The notes beneath the pieces are model-generated. The model searched no databases, was not told the origin of the DNA, and saw nothing but the letters and a program-made list of their open reading frames with translations. Below, piece by piece: positions 23,070 through 33,700 of a stretch of 64,000 nucleotides of DNA. Source of the stretch: Lineolata rhizophorae (lineage: Eukaryota > Ascomycota > Dothideomycetes > Lineolatales > Lineolataceae); NCBI GenBank assembly GCA_010093515.1, contig MU001680.1, forward strand, positions 676,533 through 740,532. Reading direction: 5' to 3'. Numbering within the stretch: position 1 is the stretch's first letter; every line of letters starts with the position of its first letter. Position numbers and translations under genes: made by a program.

Positions 23070-26000
23070 TCAAACCCCAACAACCCCCTTCCCCTCGGTA
23101 TGCACCCTCTGAAACTGCTTCAACAGCCCCAAAACCCCCGGCGCACCACGACTAGCCTCGCCGCCCTCCCCTTCCGCCTCCCCATCCTCCTCGTCCTCCA
23201 TCTGCCCCGCTCTCGTCACCCGCCACGAGTCCCCCAAACTGCTATCCTCCTCGATCATCCGGCTTGTCGTGGCCGCGCCGCCAGGCTGCTGCTGCTGCAC
23301 GCCACCCGCCTCCACCTGATCCGCCGGCGCCTCGGCCACCTCGTCCAGCGCCCCCGGCCGCGCGCCGCGGAACCGCGCCCCCGCCGGGCCCTGGCGCGGC
23401 GACGTGCGCGCGCCGCCCGCGCCCAGCGGCGGCGAGGGCTGGTGGTGCGGGTCCAGCAGCGTCGAGTGGAGCGGGCTGGCGGCCGTCGCGGGGCCCGTCG
23501 CATGAGGGCCGAAGCGCGGGGTGCTGCTGCCCGCCAGCGCCGTCGGAGGCTGTCCCTGCGCATGGTGCTGCTGCATCGGCGGAGACGCGCCGGCGGCGGC
23601 GGCAGCAGCGGCCGTGCCCGGCCCTAGGCCCGGGAAGGGCGGCGGAGGGTTGAAGAAGGTGCGGCGCTGATGGTTGAGGTAATGGCGTCCGTACATGGGC
23701 GGGAGGTGGCCGGCGCGCCCGCCGCCGCCGGGTTGGCCGCTATAGTTGTCCAAAAAGCTCAGGTACGAGGCCATCATCTTGTTGTCGTTTGCTGCAAAGT
23801 AGTCGTCGCGGAGGCCGCCCGTCGCTGGTTGGCCGCCGGTTGCACCACCTGCACCACCGTTGCCTGAGCCGCCTCCCGCACCGCCGGGACCTGAGGGCGC
23901 CGGCCGCGCGGCCGCCGTATTGTTCTCGGGCCCGCGCTTGAAGTTGAAGACGGCGAAGGAGCACACGTGGCCTAGTCCGTCCACATGCACAGTGAACTCA
24001 CGGAAGAAGTCGATGATGCGCTCGGCACAGTTGGGCAGCGTGAAGGCAATGACGATCGGGGTGAGCACCATCGAAAGCAGCTCTTCGAAAAAAATGACGA
24101 CCTTGAGCTGGTATAGCGCCGCAAACTCGCGACGAACCTCGTCGGACCGCAGGCGCCCTTGCCATGACGCCGGGCAGTAGTGCGTCAGGTCGATGACATT
24201 ATTCAACGCGAACTCCGGGTCCAAAACCAGCTGTTCATCCGGGACGGCGCTGCGTGCCGCCTGGAATATCGCCGTCAGAATGCCCAAGTAGAAGATTGCA
24301 GTGCGGTTCGGTGTGATTTCAAAGCCGAGAAAAAGCTCAGGGTCGAAGAGCGTGGCTAAGCCCAGCACGGCCGCCAATGCACCAGTAATAAAAGCCACGA
24401 ATCGATATGTCTGGTTCATTTTGTCCTTTGGAAACTGATCGAGGTAACGCGAAGCGTAGGGATAAGCCATGTTACGACGGCGCTCAAAGAGGTGGTAGAG
24501 TTCGTTGAAGTCGCGGAACTTCCACTCAGCGAGCGGAGTGAAGGAACGGAGGCCAAGCCGCGAAGGTTCTCTATGGTATTCGGTGAAATACTCGAAGAAC
24601 CCCCAAAGGGAGTAATACACAACTGCGAAAGGGGCGCACAGAATGCTCAATACAGCGGTCTGAGAAATACGACGGCGAAGCGACTCAATCATATGCCGTC
24701 GCTGGTGAGAATCTACGATATTTGGCCGCACGTGGCCATGCTCATCGAAAACGAAGTCCATAATGCAGAGTTTAAGGTGCCATTCCATTGTTTGCGAGAA
24801 AAACTGGCGGTTGCCGAGGTACGGGACACGGAGATCTAGGATGTCTTTGTTAAACAAGGCGATCATGTAGTTCTCCTGGCGCATTAGGCGATTTGCGATG
24901 TCATGCGCGTCCATTCGTTGCTTCGATTGCGTCCCGAGAAAGCGACGATTCTCCGCGGACACGTTTTGAGCCGTGACGGGATTGGTGTCGCGCAAGATCA
25001 TCAGCTTTTCCACCACATCCTGCCAGGATACCGATTGTATGTCACGGTCTGGGATGTCTAGCAAGTAGTGATAGAAGTTATGCATGCCCCAGAGACGCGG
25101 CAAATCGTTGGTGTACTGGAAGACCTTGTAAATCCAAAAGAAGACGAATATCCAAAGGGTGATGTTCCAGAAACTCGACATCCTAAGTCAAATCAGCGCT
25201 CCATTCCTGCGTATCTCTTGAGAGTCTGCCAACTAACCTCTTAATGCACTGAGGGACGAGTATCTCTTCCATTCGTTGGCTCTTGGGAATCTCTTTATAA
25301 TCGATGCACTTTGTCAGAAAAGTGCTAAACCCAATCACAAAGGCCGATTTGCTATTTACCTGTTAGCCGTAAAAACCTGTCTGGGAAAGAAGTTATGCGA
25401 AGCCCGACAGATGAGAGCAAACTCACAGGAGATTTAGCAGCCGTCTCAATGTGATAGACCAGATCCCATGTCCAGCGAAGTATTCGTACACCTCGTGCAG
25501 AAATCGGTCCAGGTCTTGGACATTCGCCCACTTCCACTTCGCCCTCTCCTTTGGGTCCGCCATCATATACGAATTTCCTCTCCGCCTGTCGCCTCCCCTC
25601 GCGCCTCCGCCTTGTCCCAATCGCGACGGGCCGCCAACCTGCTCGTCGTTGTGCAGCTGTTGCTGCGCCCTCGTCGCGTCCCACTGCGCCCTTGTATTCT
25701 GCGTAGCCGGTCCCGGCACCGGCGGCGGCAAATCATCCACGATCCGGCCCGGCACTCGCCTATTTGAAGGACCTCCATGCCGCTGCGCCGTGTCGCCTTC
25801 GAGCATGAGCGACGCGGGCACGTCCTCATCCTCGTCGTCCGGATGCGGTATTGCCGGAGCAGCTCGACCGCGCATCCATCGAGGTCTCTGCTGCTGCGCG
25901 TCTCGCGGAGCGCCGGGCCCGCGGCTACCTCGCAGCAGGCTGGGCGACATATCGCGGCGCTGTCGACCGGGCGAGTCGCTGTGGGGCAGGAAGGCCGTGC

Positions 26001-26298
26001 TCTCGGTTGTGATGTGGCTCTGGGCGGCGTCGGCAAGAAGATGGTCTAGGTCCTGGTCCTGAAAGCGGGCGGCGAGGTTCTCTTCGTCGAGCGGGTCGCC
26101 GCGGTGCTCGTCGTCGTCGTCGTGGAAGGGCGAGGCAGACGAGTCGGAGCGGTGGTCGTGGTAGCGCTGCTCGCCGCCGCTCCCGGGGCTCGCGCGTCGC
26201 CGTCGCAACGGCGGCTGGTCACGTTGCTGTAGCCGCTCATAGACGGAACGGTCGTCATCTGCCGAGGGCAGCAGGCGGGAGAGGATGTTGGAGGCCAT
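23070..26298 (-). CDS. ATG9: Autophagy protein ATG9 (lipid scramblase of the phagophore)
   Basis: Multispanning membrane protein of Golgi-derived vesicles that seeds autophagosomes; 1032 residues. Exons 25427-26298, 25238-25351 and 23070-25182, introns 75 and 55 nt. The middle exon is only 114 nt; its TAG acceptor follows a GCTAAC branch site and restores NLLKSAFVIGFSTFLTKCIDY. The third junction restores QCIKRMSSFWNITLWIFVFF. The N-terminal ~260 residues are disordered and acidic (MASNILSRLLPSADDDRSVY). The core (~265-740) holds the membrane segments, IPDRDIQSVSWQDVVEKLM, GFFEYFTEYHREPSRLGLR, FLGFEITPNRTAIFYLGIL, LYQLKVVIFFEELLSM and LPNCAERIIDFFREFTVHVD. The tail keeps MASYLSFLDNYS and is otherwise Gly/Pro/Gln-rich. 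Length suits Sordariomycete ATG9. It is transcribed divergently from COG6. Confidence 0.96.
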
Positions 26299-26982
26299 GG
26301 TGGGAGTGCTGCGCGTGTGGCTGGCAGGTCACGAGTGGGAGCGCGTGGGGGGTTCGGAGGGAGAAGATGATAGGAGCTCGGAGGTCAGGCGGGCTTGAAA
26401 GTGAGCGCCTGGGCGCTCGAAGGGCCCGACAAGGGAGAGAAGGTGACTCGGAAACTGGAAGCCAGGTTGCCTAATCCATGGGTGGATTGCAGCGCCTCAA
26501 GCCATCCCGAGCGGGCAAAACGAACGGAGTGAGCGGTCCGGGGCCCAAGGCAGCACCGTCGATGCTAGAGCTCTGACGGTGACGCAGCGAGCGCGAAGCG
26601 GGCGGCGTCGGGCATTCGCGGAGTTTGGGGAGCACGGCTGCTGGATTATCCTTCTTCCGCCCGCAACCCAATTCCCCGCTGCGTGCTGGCTGCAAAGATA
26701 GGGCTAACGGAACGGCAAGCACGGCTCCATCAAAGGAATCGAGGCCCGAGATAGCCAGATAAGGCGCATTGTATTGTTTACGTGTGACAGAGCCTTGAGG
26801 CTTCGGTTTGTGGCACAATGCTCGATTGTTTGCTTCCAATGCAAACAGCCGCCAAGCCACGTGCCCCAAGCCGATGCATTCCGCCCCGCCCCGCCCCGCT
26901 CCGCCCCGCCCACACTTGCGCACACACCACGGCACCGCACAGCCATGGCCGACGTGCTTCGTCGACGCCAGGTGATGCCGCC
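26299..26982. promoter_or_regulatory. Bidirectional promoter region ATG9 / COG6
   Basis: The 684 bp between the two ATG codons must hold both promoters and leaders. A tandem CCGCCCCGC-type stretch lies at about 26882-26910 just upstream of COG6. The small frame starting at 26945 ([13 protein letters not shown]) is short and out of frame with COG6; it could be an upstream ORF in the COG6 leader. Confidence 0.55.
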
Positions 26983-29401
26983 ATGACAAGCAGCTACTTC
27001 TCTCCTAAGGAAGGGAGTCCGCCCAGCTCAACGCCATTGGGACAGCCAGGCGGCACCGTCTCGCGCCAGACCGCCCTCTCCACGCGCATCTCCGCCGTTC
27101 TCTCCGCTTCCTACTCCGACCTCGATATCCGGAATGCGCTCGAAACGCTCGACGCCCGTGGCATCAAGAACACGCCGGAAACGCGTCGCCAGCTGCGATT
27201 AGATGTTCAGCGCGAAGTCATACAGTGCAATGGGGATATAGTCAAGGATTTTGGCCAGGTTGCCGAGGTAGAAGCTCCATCTTAGGACCATTCTCCCGGC
27301 GGGATCTGCGTCTATCTGCAGAAGCTAACCTTGAACACAGCAACTCCGCCGCATCGGCACCGTCATTGACAAGCTCAACCAAACCTTCGCCGACCTGCGC
27401 TCACACGTAAACGCGGCCGACAGCGCCACCGTGCCCGTCTTGTCCGAATCGTCCACCCAGCTTGCCCAAAAGTCCCAAACCGAAACCAAGCAGCGCCTGC
27501 TCGACGCCTTCACCGCGCACTTCACCATCTCGGAGCCCGACCTCGTGCTGCTGACCTCGTCCGCCGCCCCGGTCGACGACGCCTTCTTCGCCGTGCTCGC
27601 CCGCGTCAAGCGCATCCACGCCGACAGCCAGATCCTCCTCGGCGCCGAGCACCAGACCCTCGGCCTCGAAATCCTCGAGCAGAGTTCGCGCCACCTCAAC
27701 GCGGCCTTCCAGAAGCTGTTCCGATGGGTGCAGCGCGAGCTCAAGAGCTCCGCGGCCTCTGCCGCGGCTGGCGGCGGCGGCGTCGATCTAGAGGATAACC
27801 CACACATACACGCGGGGGTGCGCCGCGCGCTGCGCGTCCTTGCCGAGCGGCCCGCCCTGTTCCAGAGCTGCCTAGACTTCTTCGCCGAGGCGCGTGAGCA
27901 CGGCCTCTCGGACGCCTTCTACACGGCGTTGACGGGAGCGCCACCCGGCGGTGCCAGCTCCGAAGCAGAGCACATCGCGACCAAGCCTATCGAGTTCCAC
28001 GCGCACGACCCGCTGCGCTACGTCGGAGACATGCTGGCGTGGGCGCACTCGGCCACCGTCTCGGAGCGCGAGGCCCTTGAGGTGCTATTCATCGCCGAGG
28101 GCGACGAGATCGCGCGCGGCATCCAGGCGGGCATCGAGAGTGATCCATGGCTGTCGCGGCGGCAGCAGCAGCAGGAACGAGATGGCGAGGAAGGCACCAA
28201 TGAGGGTGCGAGCGCGGACAGCCGGCCTCCCGTGTTCGACGGCCGGCGCGCCCTTAACGAGCTCGTCGCGCGCGACCTCGCCAGCGTGGCCCGCCTGCTT
28301 CGCCAGCGCACCGAGCAGGTGATGCAGAGCCACGGCGAGGACGCCACGCTAGCGTACCGCATCGCGAACCTTGTATCCTTCTATCGGGCGACGTTCGGCA
28401 AGCTCATCGGCGGCGCACCACCATCCTCGACCTTGCCCACCGACAACCACAACGGCGGCGACGGCGCAACCGCAGGCCCAGCTGCGTCCGCGCCCGGCTC
28501 CCCGCCGTCCATCCTCGATGCCCTCGCCTCCCTCGAGGCCTCGGCCCTGCGCCACTTCCGCACCGCGATGCGCGACCACGTCGCCGGCGTGCGGGCCGAC
28601 CTGTCGGCCTCGACGCCCGTCTGGACGGCCGCGCCCGCGCCCGCCGACCTCGCCCCGCCCGACTTCCTCGACGACGCCCTCGAGACGCTGGCGGCGCTCA
28701 TGCGCAGCTACGACGGGTCGCTCGCGACGACGGCGGCGGGTGCGGGGCCCGCCGACGCAGGCGAAGACGAGGGCTTCGAGACGGTGCTGCGCGAGGCGCT
28801 GGACCCGTTCGTCGAGGCGTGCGCCAAGGTCGAGGCCACCATGCCGGACCCGCTCTCCAGGAACGTGTTCGGCCTGAACTGCGCGCTGCGCGTCAGGGAC
28901 GTGCTGGCGGGCCGCGCCTTCGCGTGGCGGGCCCGCGCCGAGCGCGTCGTCGCCGCCGTCGACCGCCACGTCGACGCGCTGAGGGAGCTGCAGTTCGGGC
29001 ACATGCTCGGCGCGGCGGGCGCGGGCCCGCTGTTCGCGGCGCTGCCGCCGCAGCGGCCCGGCGGCGCGGCCGAGGTCGACGAGGAGGAGCTCCTCGCGCT
29101 GCTGGAGCGGCCGGAGTTCGCGCCCGAGGCGCTGGCGAGAGCCGGCCAGCGCCTCGACGAGTGGTTGCCGTCGGGGCTCATGGATGCGGTGGAGCGGTTG
29201 GCTGGGCTGCGGGATAGGAACATCGCGCAGCGGGTGAGCGAGGAGGCGGCGGAGAGGTTCTGCGAGGAGTTTGAGAGGCTGGAGAAGGTGATGGGGAGGG
29301 TGGATGAGATGGTGGGGCGGAGGGAGGGTCTGGAAGAGAGGGAGAAGTTGAGGGATTTGCTGCCGAGGACGAGTGGCGAGATTAGGGTGTTGTTGAGCTA
29401 G
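26983..29401 (+). CDS. COG6: Conserved oligomeric Golgi complex subunit 6 (COG6)
   Basis: Lobe-B subunit of the COG tethering complex on Golgi membranes, needed for retrograde vesicle tethering. Exons 26983-27267 and 27341-29401; the 73-nt intron has a GCTAACC branch and a CACAG acceptor; 781 residues. ATG 26983 opens [14 protein letters not shown]. Recognisable parts: [25 protein letters not shown], the coiled-coil [19 protein letters not shown] rejoined by splicing, [39 protein letters not shown] and [25 protein letters not shown]. The remainder is helical with Ala-rich insertions (28430-28510), making the protein a little longer than typical. Head-to-head with ATG9; COG subunits are known in yeast to assist Atg9 trafficking, so the pairing may be meaningful. 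Confidence 0.93.
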
Positions 29402-29925
29402 AGCGATGGAGAAAAATTAAGTCGGGTTTTGGTTATTTGAAAACGTCGTTTTGGAAGGTAGAGATCTAGTAGGAAATAGAGTTGTGTATTGGCTACGTCC
29501 CACGTATGACCACCTGCTTAAGCCTTTTCCAAAGGGCGTTGTTGAGGAAGTGGGCGCTAGATTCAATCTGTCATAAACACCACGATAGCACTACTTTTCA
29601 AGTAAGCCTTCAATGTGGTCACTTGGTTGTTTAGACTCGTGCCCCTAACGGAAACCATCGTCTGCTTTACATGGTGCTGAAAACCCCTATTGACAAGCCA
29701 CCCGATTCCCCATTTCGCCGTGGAACACTCTACTTGCTCTCGAACTTACTACTCTGCGGGTATTCATTTAAATGAGCGCGAGCCTCATCGCTCCAGCCGG
29801 GTCCGGGTAGGTAGGTGTATTCCTAAACTCATAAGCAGGAAGGTCCTCTCGCTTTCAAAGGATATCAAGAAAATTCGGGCCAGACATCGTACTAATCCCA
29901 CGTTGGCAAACCTGCTTGTAAAGTC
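29402..29925. other. Convergent 3' region between COG6 and the 245-aa gene
   Basis: Stops of COG6 (+) and the next gene (-) face each other across about 0.5 kb. No gene or RNA feature recognised. Confidence 0.6.
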
Positions 29926-30742
29926 TTATTCAAGGTCGAGAGGATCAAAGTCCTTCACAATGTAAATGAGTTTGTGCTGGCCCAGCAACCGTTTGCTGTA
30001 GTACCATTGCGGCAATGGCAAGTCACGATAGTCATAGTCCTCCGTCCCGCGCTTTCCCCACTGCACATAAACGGATTCCTCTCCGTAGAGGATGGCGACT
30101 TCTTTGAAGCAGAGTCCTGAGCGGGTAAGCACGGGGCGCGTACTTCTCAGACGACGGAGACTGTATGTTCGATCGTCGCCACCGCATGAACTTACTGAGT
30201 CGGCCGCAAGAGTCGAACACCTTGCGCTTGTCCACAAAGCAGCCATCCGCCGTGTAGAAGTTGATGACGGGAACGATGCCGCGCGGCTCGGGCGTCTCGG
30301 GGCGGACTCCCGGGGCGTAGTCGAGCAAGCCAGGGTTGCTCTTCCTCGGGTCGGCATCCATAGGCGGCTCGTCTGGGTCGTATTGGGTGTACGGGATGCT
30401 ACGCTTCGCAGGCTTACTTGCTTTAACGATGTTGGGGTCCATCCCCAGGTCAGCCAAGCCAGCTATGGCGCGCGGAGTGTGTCTCAAGCCGGATTCGTCC
30501 AGTGGGTGAGGACTGGGTGCCTCAGAGAACCCGCCAGCGTAGGAAGAAGTGCACGCTTCAGTGACTGCACCCTTGCCGTGAACAGCGTTCAGGATGGTGG
30601 CTTTGGCGTCTTGCGTAAATTCGCAATCGGATGGGGTGCTGGGGCTATAAGAAGGACTGTTCGTGCCGGAACATGCTTCGTCGTGATCTATACCAACATT
30701 ATGGCCATCCACAGGCTCAGCTGGTTTAAGCGGCGTGGCCAT
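29926..30742 (-). CDS. Conserved-looking fungal protein of unknown function, 245 aa
   Basis: Family not recognised. Exons 30196-30742 and 29926-30116, with a 79-nt intron (GTAAGT...CTCAG). The frame continues upstream with a TTG, but the first ATG is 30742 (MATPLKPAEPVDGHNVG). Splicing joins FDSCGRL to RLCFKEVAILYGEESVYVQW. The N-terminal half is disordered and Ser/Pro/Thr-rich. The C-terminal half looks folded: SIPYTQYDPDEPPMD, IVPVINFYTADGCFVDKR, YVQWGKRGTEDYDYRDLP and WYYSKRLLGQHKLIYIVKDF. The aromatic-rich end and clean splice argue for a real gene. No signal peptide or membrane span. Role unknown. Confidence 0.75.
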
Positions 30743-33700
30743 AGTTAGAACGTGACTATTTTCTGACAATGCTTTGGGTTCTAAAGAGGAAAATTAAAGA
30801 GTGTTAAGGGCTTGGTGGCAACGATAAGTTATTTATGAGCGTAGACGCGGGTGATGTTGGAAGGAAACACGTGTCGCGTCACAAGGATACCTGAAGTGGA
30901 GCGGTTCATGTGAACCATGGCGCAGGGCAAGAGCAAGGAATACTACTAGACCACAAAGGCCCCGGAACAAAATTATTTAGGAATACACACCTTTTATTCA
31001 CATATCTTTTGGGACTACGACCGGAAAGCGCACAGTGAAGCTCTGAATGCCGGCCAATGTCGTTCAGTTAGGCAGGTACCTATGAAGAGCAAGAATATGC
31101 CTGCCATATAGTGCAGGCGCAAGGTGTATTGGTACACAGCAACTCACCTCATGTCGAAGAATGCGAATAGCACTGTCATATAAGGTCTCTGTTGTAGCTA
31201 TTTGTAGTTCTACTACTAAGGAGAAGCGAACTACTTAAACATCTTCGCGCATAGGTTGATGTTTTGACTTGTGATCATGTGATTACACCACGCACAGTCA
31301 TACAGGGAGGACTTCCAAATTCCGCAGCATATACGTGTGTAAGAACATTAACGAATACTAATACAATTAATTTGCTGACCAAACCCTCTCCGCTTTTAGT
31401 TGTAAGTGTTGTGTTGTTAGATGATAAATGATGTCTACTAGTAGACAGAACCTCAGCAATAAGTGTGTCGCTAGTCACAAAATAATTTACTCAAATTTAT
31501 AAAATGGCCCATACTTCATGGTGAGTATACTGAGCTAACGAAAATAGGTGTCTACTAAACACTTCTTAGAATCTATAAGCGCAATTAGCAGATAGAGAGA
31601 TAAGCATACATGTTACTGCTTGAGCGATCCCTGGAAATCTCAAGAAAAAGGCCGCAGCATATTTCTAATACATGTCTCTACGAGAATTACACAACACAAG
31701 TAAGCGTTTGCGCTAATGCCAGGTTGGTCGACTCCTTAATGCCTTAGGTAGCCCTTACTCTGCCTTGCTACCTAGGAATCTCGGTGATCACGTAGACCAT
31801 AAACGGAGACATCTTCACGGATAGGACTAGTGTTGACGTTGCATGGGAAGAATGGAAGCATACTCTGCAACTATCTCCAATAACATGACTGTCACCCAAG
31901 TGCAACGAACGTTTGATTTCCTCAGAATGGTCATTATATGAATGTCTAGAAGTGCTTAGCTCATTTGCACAGCAATCCGTCTAGGTCCTTGTTGTTCTAA
32001 GCCGTTGCAACGAGAGAAAGTTTAACGTCGTTTTCCCAAAGTATAGAAGTTATGACGCAAAGTGCGATTACAAAGCGCACGCGATAGACCCTTTTGCTAG
32101 GTCCCTGGAGCGCGCCCTAGACTCTAAATGACAGTCACTCGTCGGTCCTGGAACGCCATTAGACGCCGCAGAAATTGCGTCCCAGATATAAAAGTGCGCA
32201 ATCGGATCTTGGGCCCGGAATGCAGTTAGCGGCATAGTGAACCAGTCGATCAAAAAGCAGCCGCGCTATAGCTATGTGCGGCTCAACGAGTGCCGAGCCG
32301 GTGAGCATTGCACTGCCACAGAGCTAGCCAGTCTGAAACAACGTCGAGTGTTTAAATCATGAGCTTTAAACTTCCTCGCCGTCGATCTTGGGCTCTTTCG
32401 GCAACGCCACGGGAACCTAGCTCCGACGACAAGACTCAACTCTGCCCGCAGGGAAGGACTCGGGCTCCCTCGAAGACGGGGAAATAAAAGCCGGGCGAAC
32501 CGCAAATAAGGAGCACTATACTAGAGTCTCCGAGCTACTAGCCTTCGGACCAGATCCCTTTTATCGACTCCACTCTGGGCCCGAATTTAGTTTCGACATC
32601 ATGGTTTCACAAATTCGAGCAACACCCGGCGGCGCTAGAAACAAGGGAGAACCTTCTTCTGGAGCCTAGCGGTCCGCTCAGAGCCGATGGCCCTTCTCCT
32701 TTTTGACTTTGCACCAAACGTACGTATGTAACAGGCCGGCGTCCTCGGAGCCTAGCGCCAGAAGGCGGGAAATGCGACATCTGAGCCAGACATCGGGCTA
32801 GCAGACGTACGAACCGCGGATCGCACGTAGGCTCGAAGAACCCTGGACGTCGCATTCCCGACTTCCCGGGTTTAAGGGCTCTGCGCCGCTCAATGGTCCC
32901 GATCGATATTGACACCCGAATTGCCAGCCTGGGCGTCGTCGATCGGACCGCAGAAAGGGACCCCAGGGCCATTGGCAATTTCCAACCGCTGGACATTCTG
33001 CGCCACAGATGAGCGCGACCCAAGGCGCCACGGGACTCGCCTCGATTCGACGCTCGGCGCGTATTTTTAGGGCAACTGTTGTAGCTATGTAGCTGATCTC
33101 ATTTCCATAAGCCCACCCGTCGCCCTCTCTTGCCAGCATCCGCCGTCCATCGGCGTGCGAGTTCAGCCTTGCACTCGCCCGCCGTGGCGCCGGACATGGC
33201 GCCCGACGATATCAAAGCCGGCGGCCAATGTGCCCGCCACCAGCGCGCCTGAACAGAAGGATCGCCATTCCCTCTCGCTCTGCAGAGCCGGCCGTGGCTG
33301 ACTGAACGGCCCGGATTCCCGGGGCGATCAAACTCAGACCTGTGCTTCGCGGAACGCGAATTCAGGGGAACGTGGAGGTCGAGGTCTGAAGGCCGGGGGG
33401 GCGAAGGGGAGGAGTGGTAGGTAGAGAAAGGCTGAACGCCTGGTCAGCTCGATGGGCCGGCGCGCGAGGGGGCTTCGAGAAACGGGAGACGGGCAAGTCG
33501 GGCTGCACGTTTGGCTCCCCGTTGTTGCACGATTTCCCCTAGAGCGTCTACATACCCGCCCCGTTCGTGGCCCGCGCAACGCGTGCTTCCCGAGTACCCG
33601 GGAGAGGGGGCACGAGCTGTATGTAGTAGTACCCTGCTTAGGTAGCCGTACCGCCTACAGCAAGCGCACCTAAGCCGTTCGCCCGCCTCAGGCAGCACCA

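Noticed and set aside
30900-32060. AT-richer block considered as a RIP-mutated transposon
   Set aside because: No terminal repeats, target-site duplications or transposase motifs recognised; composition alone is insufficient.
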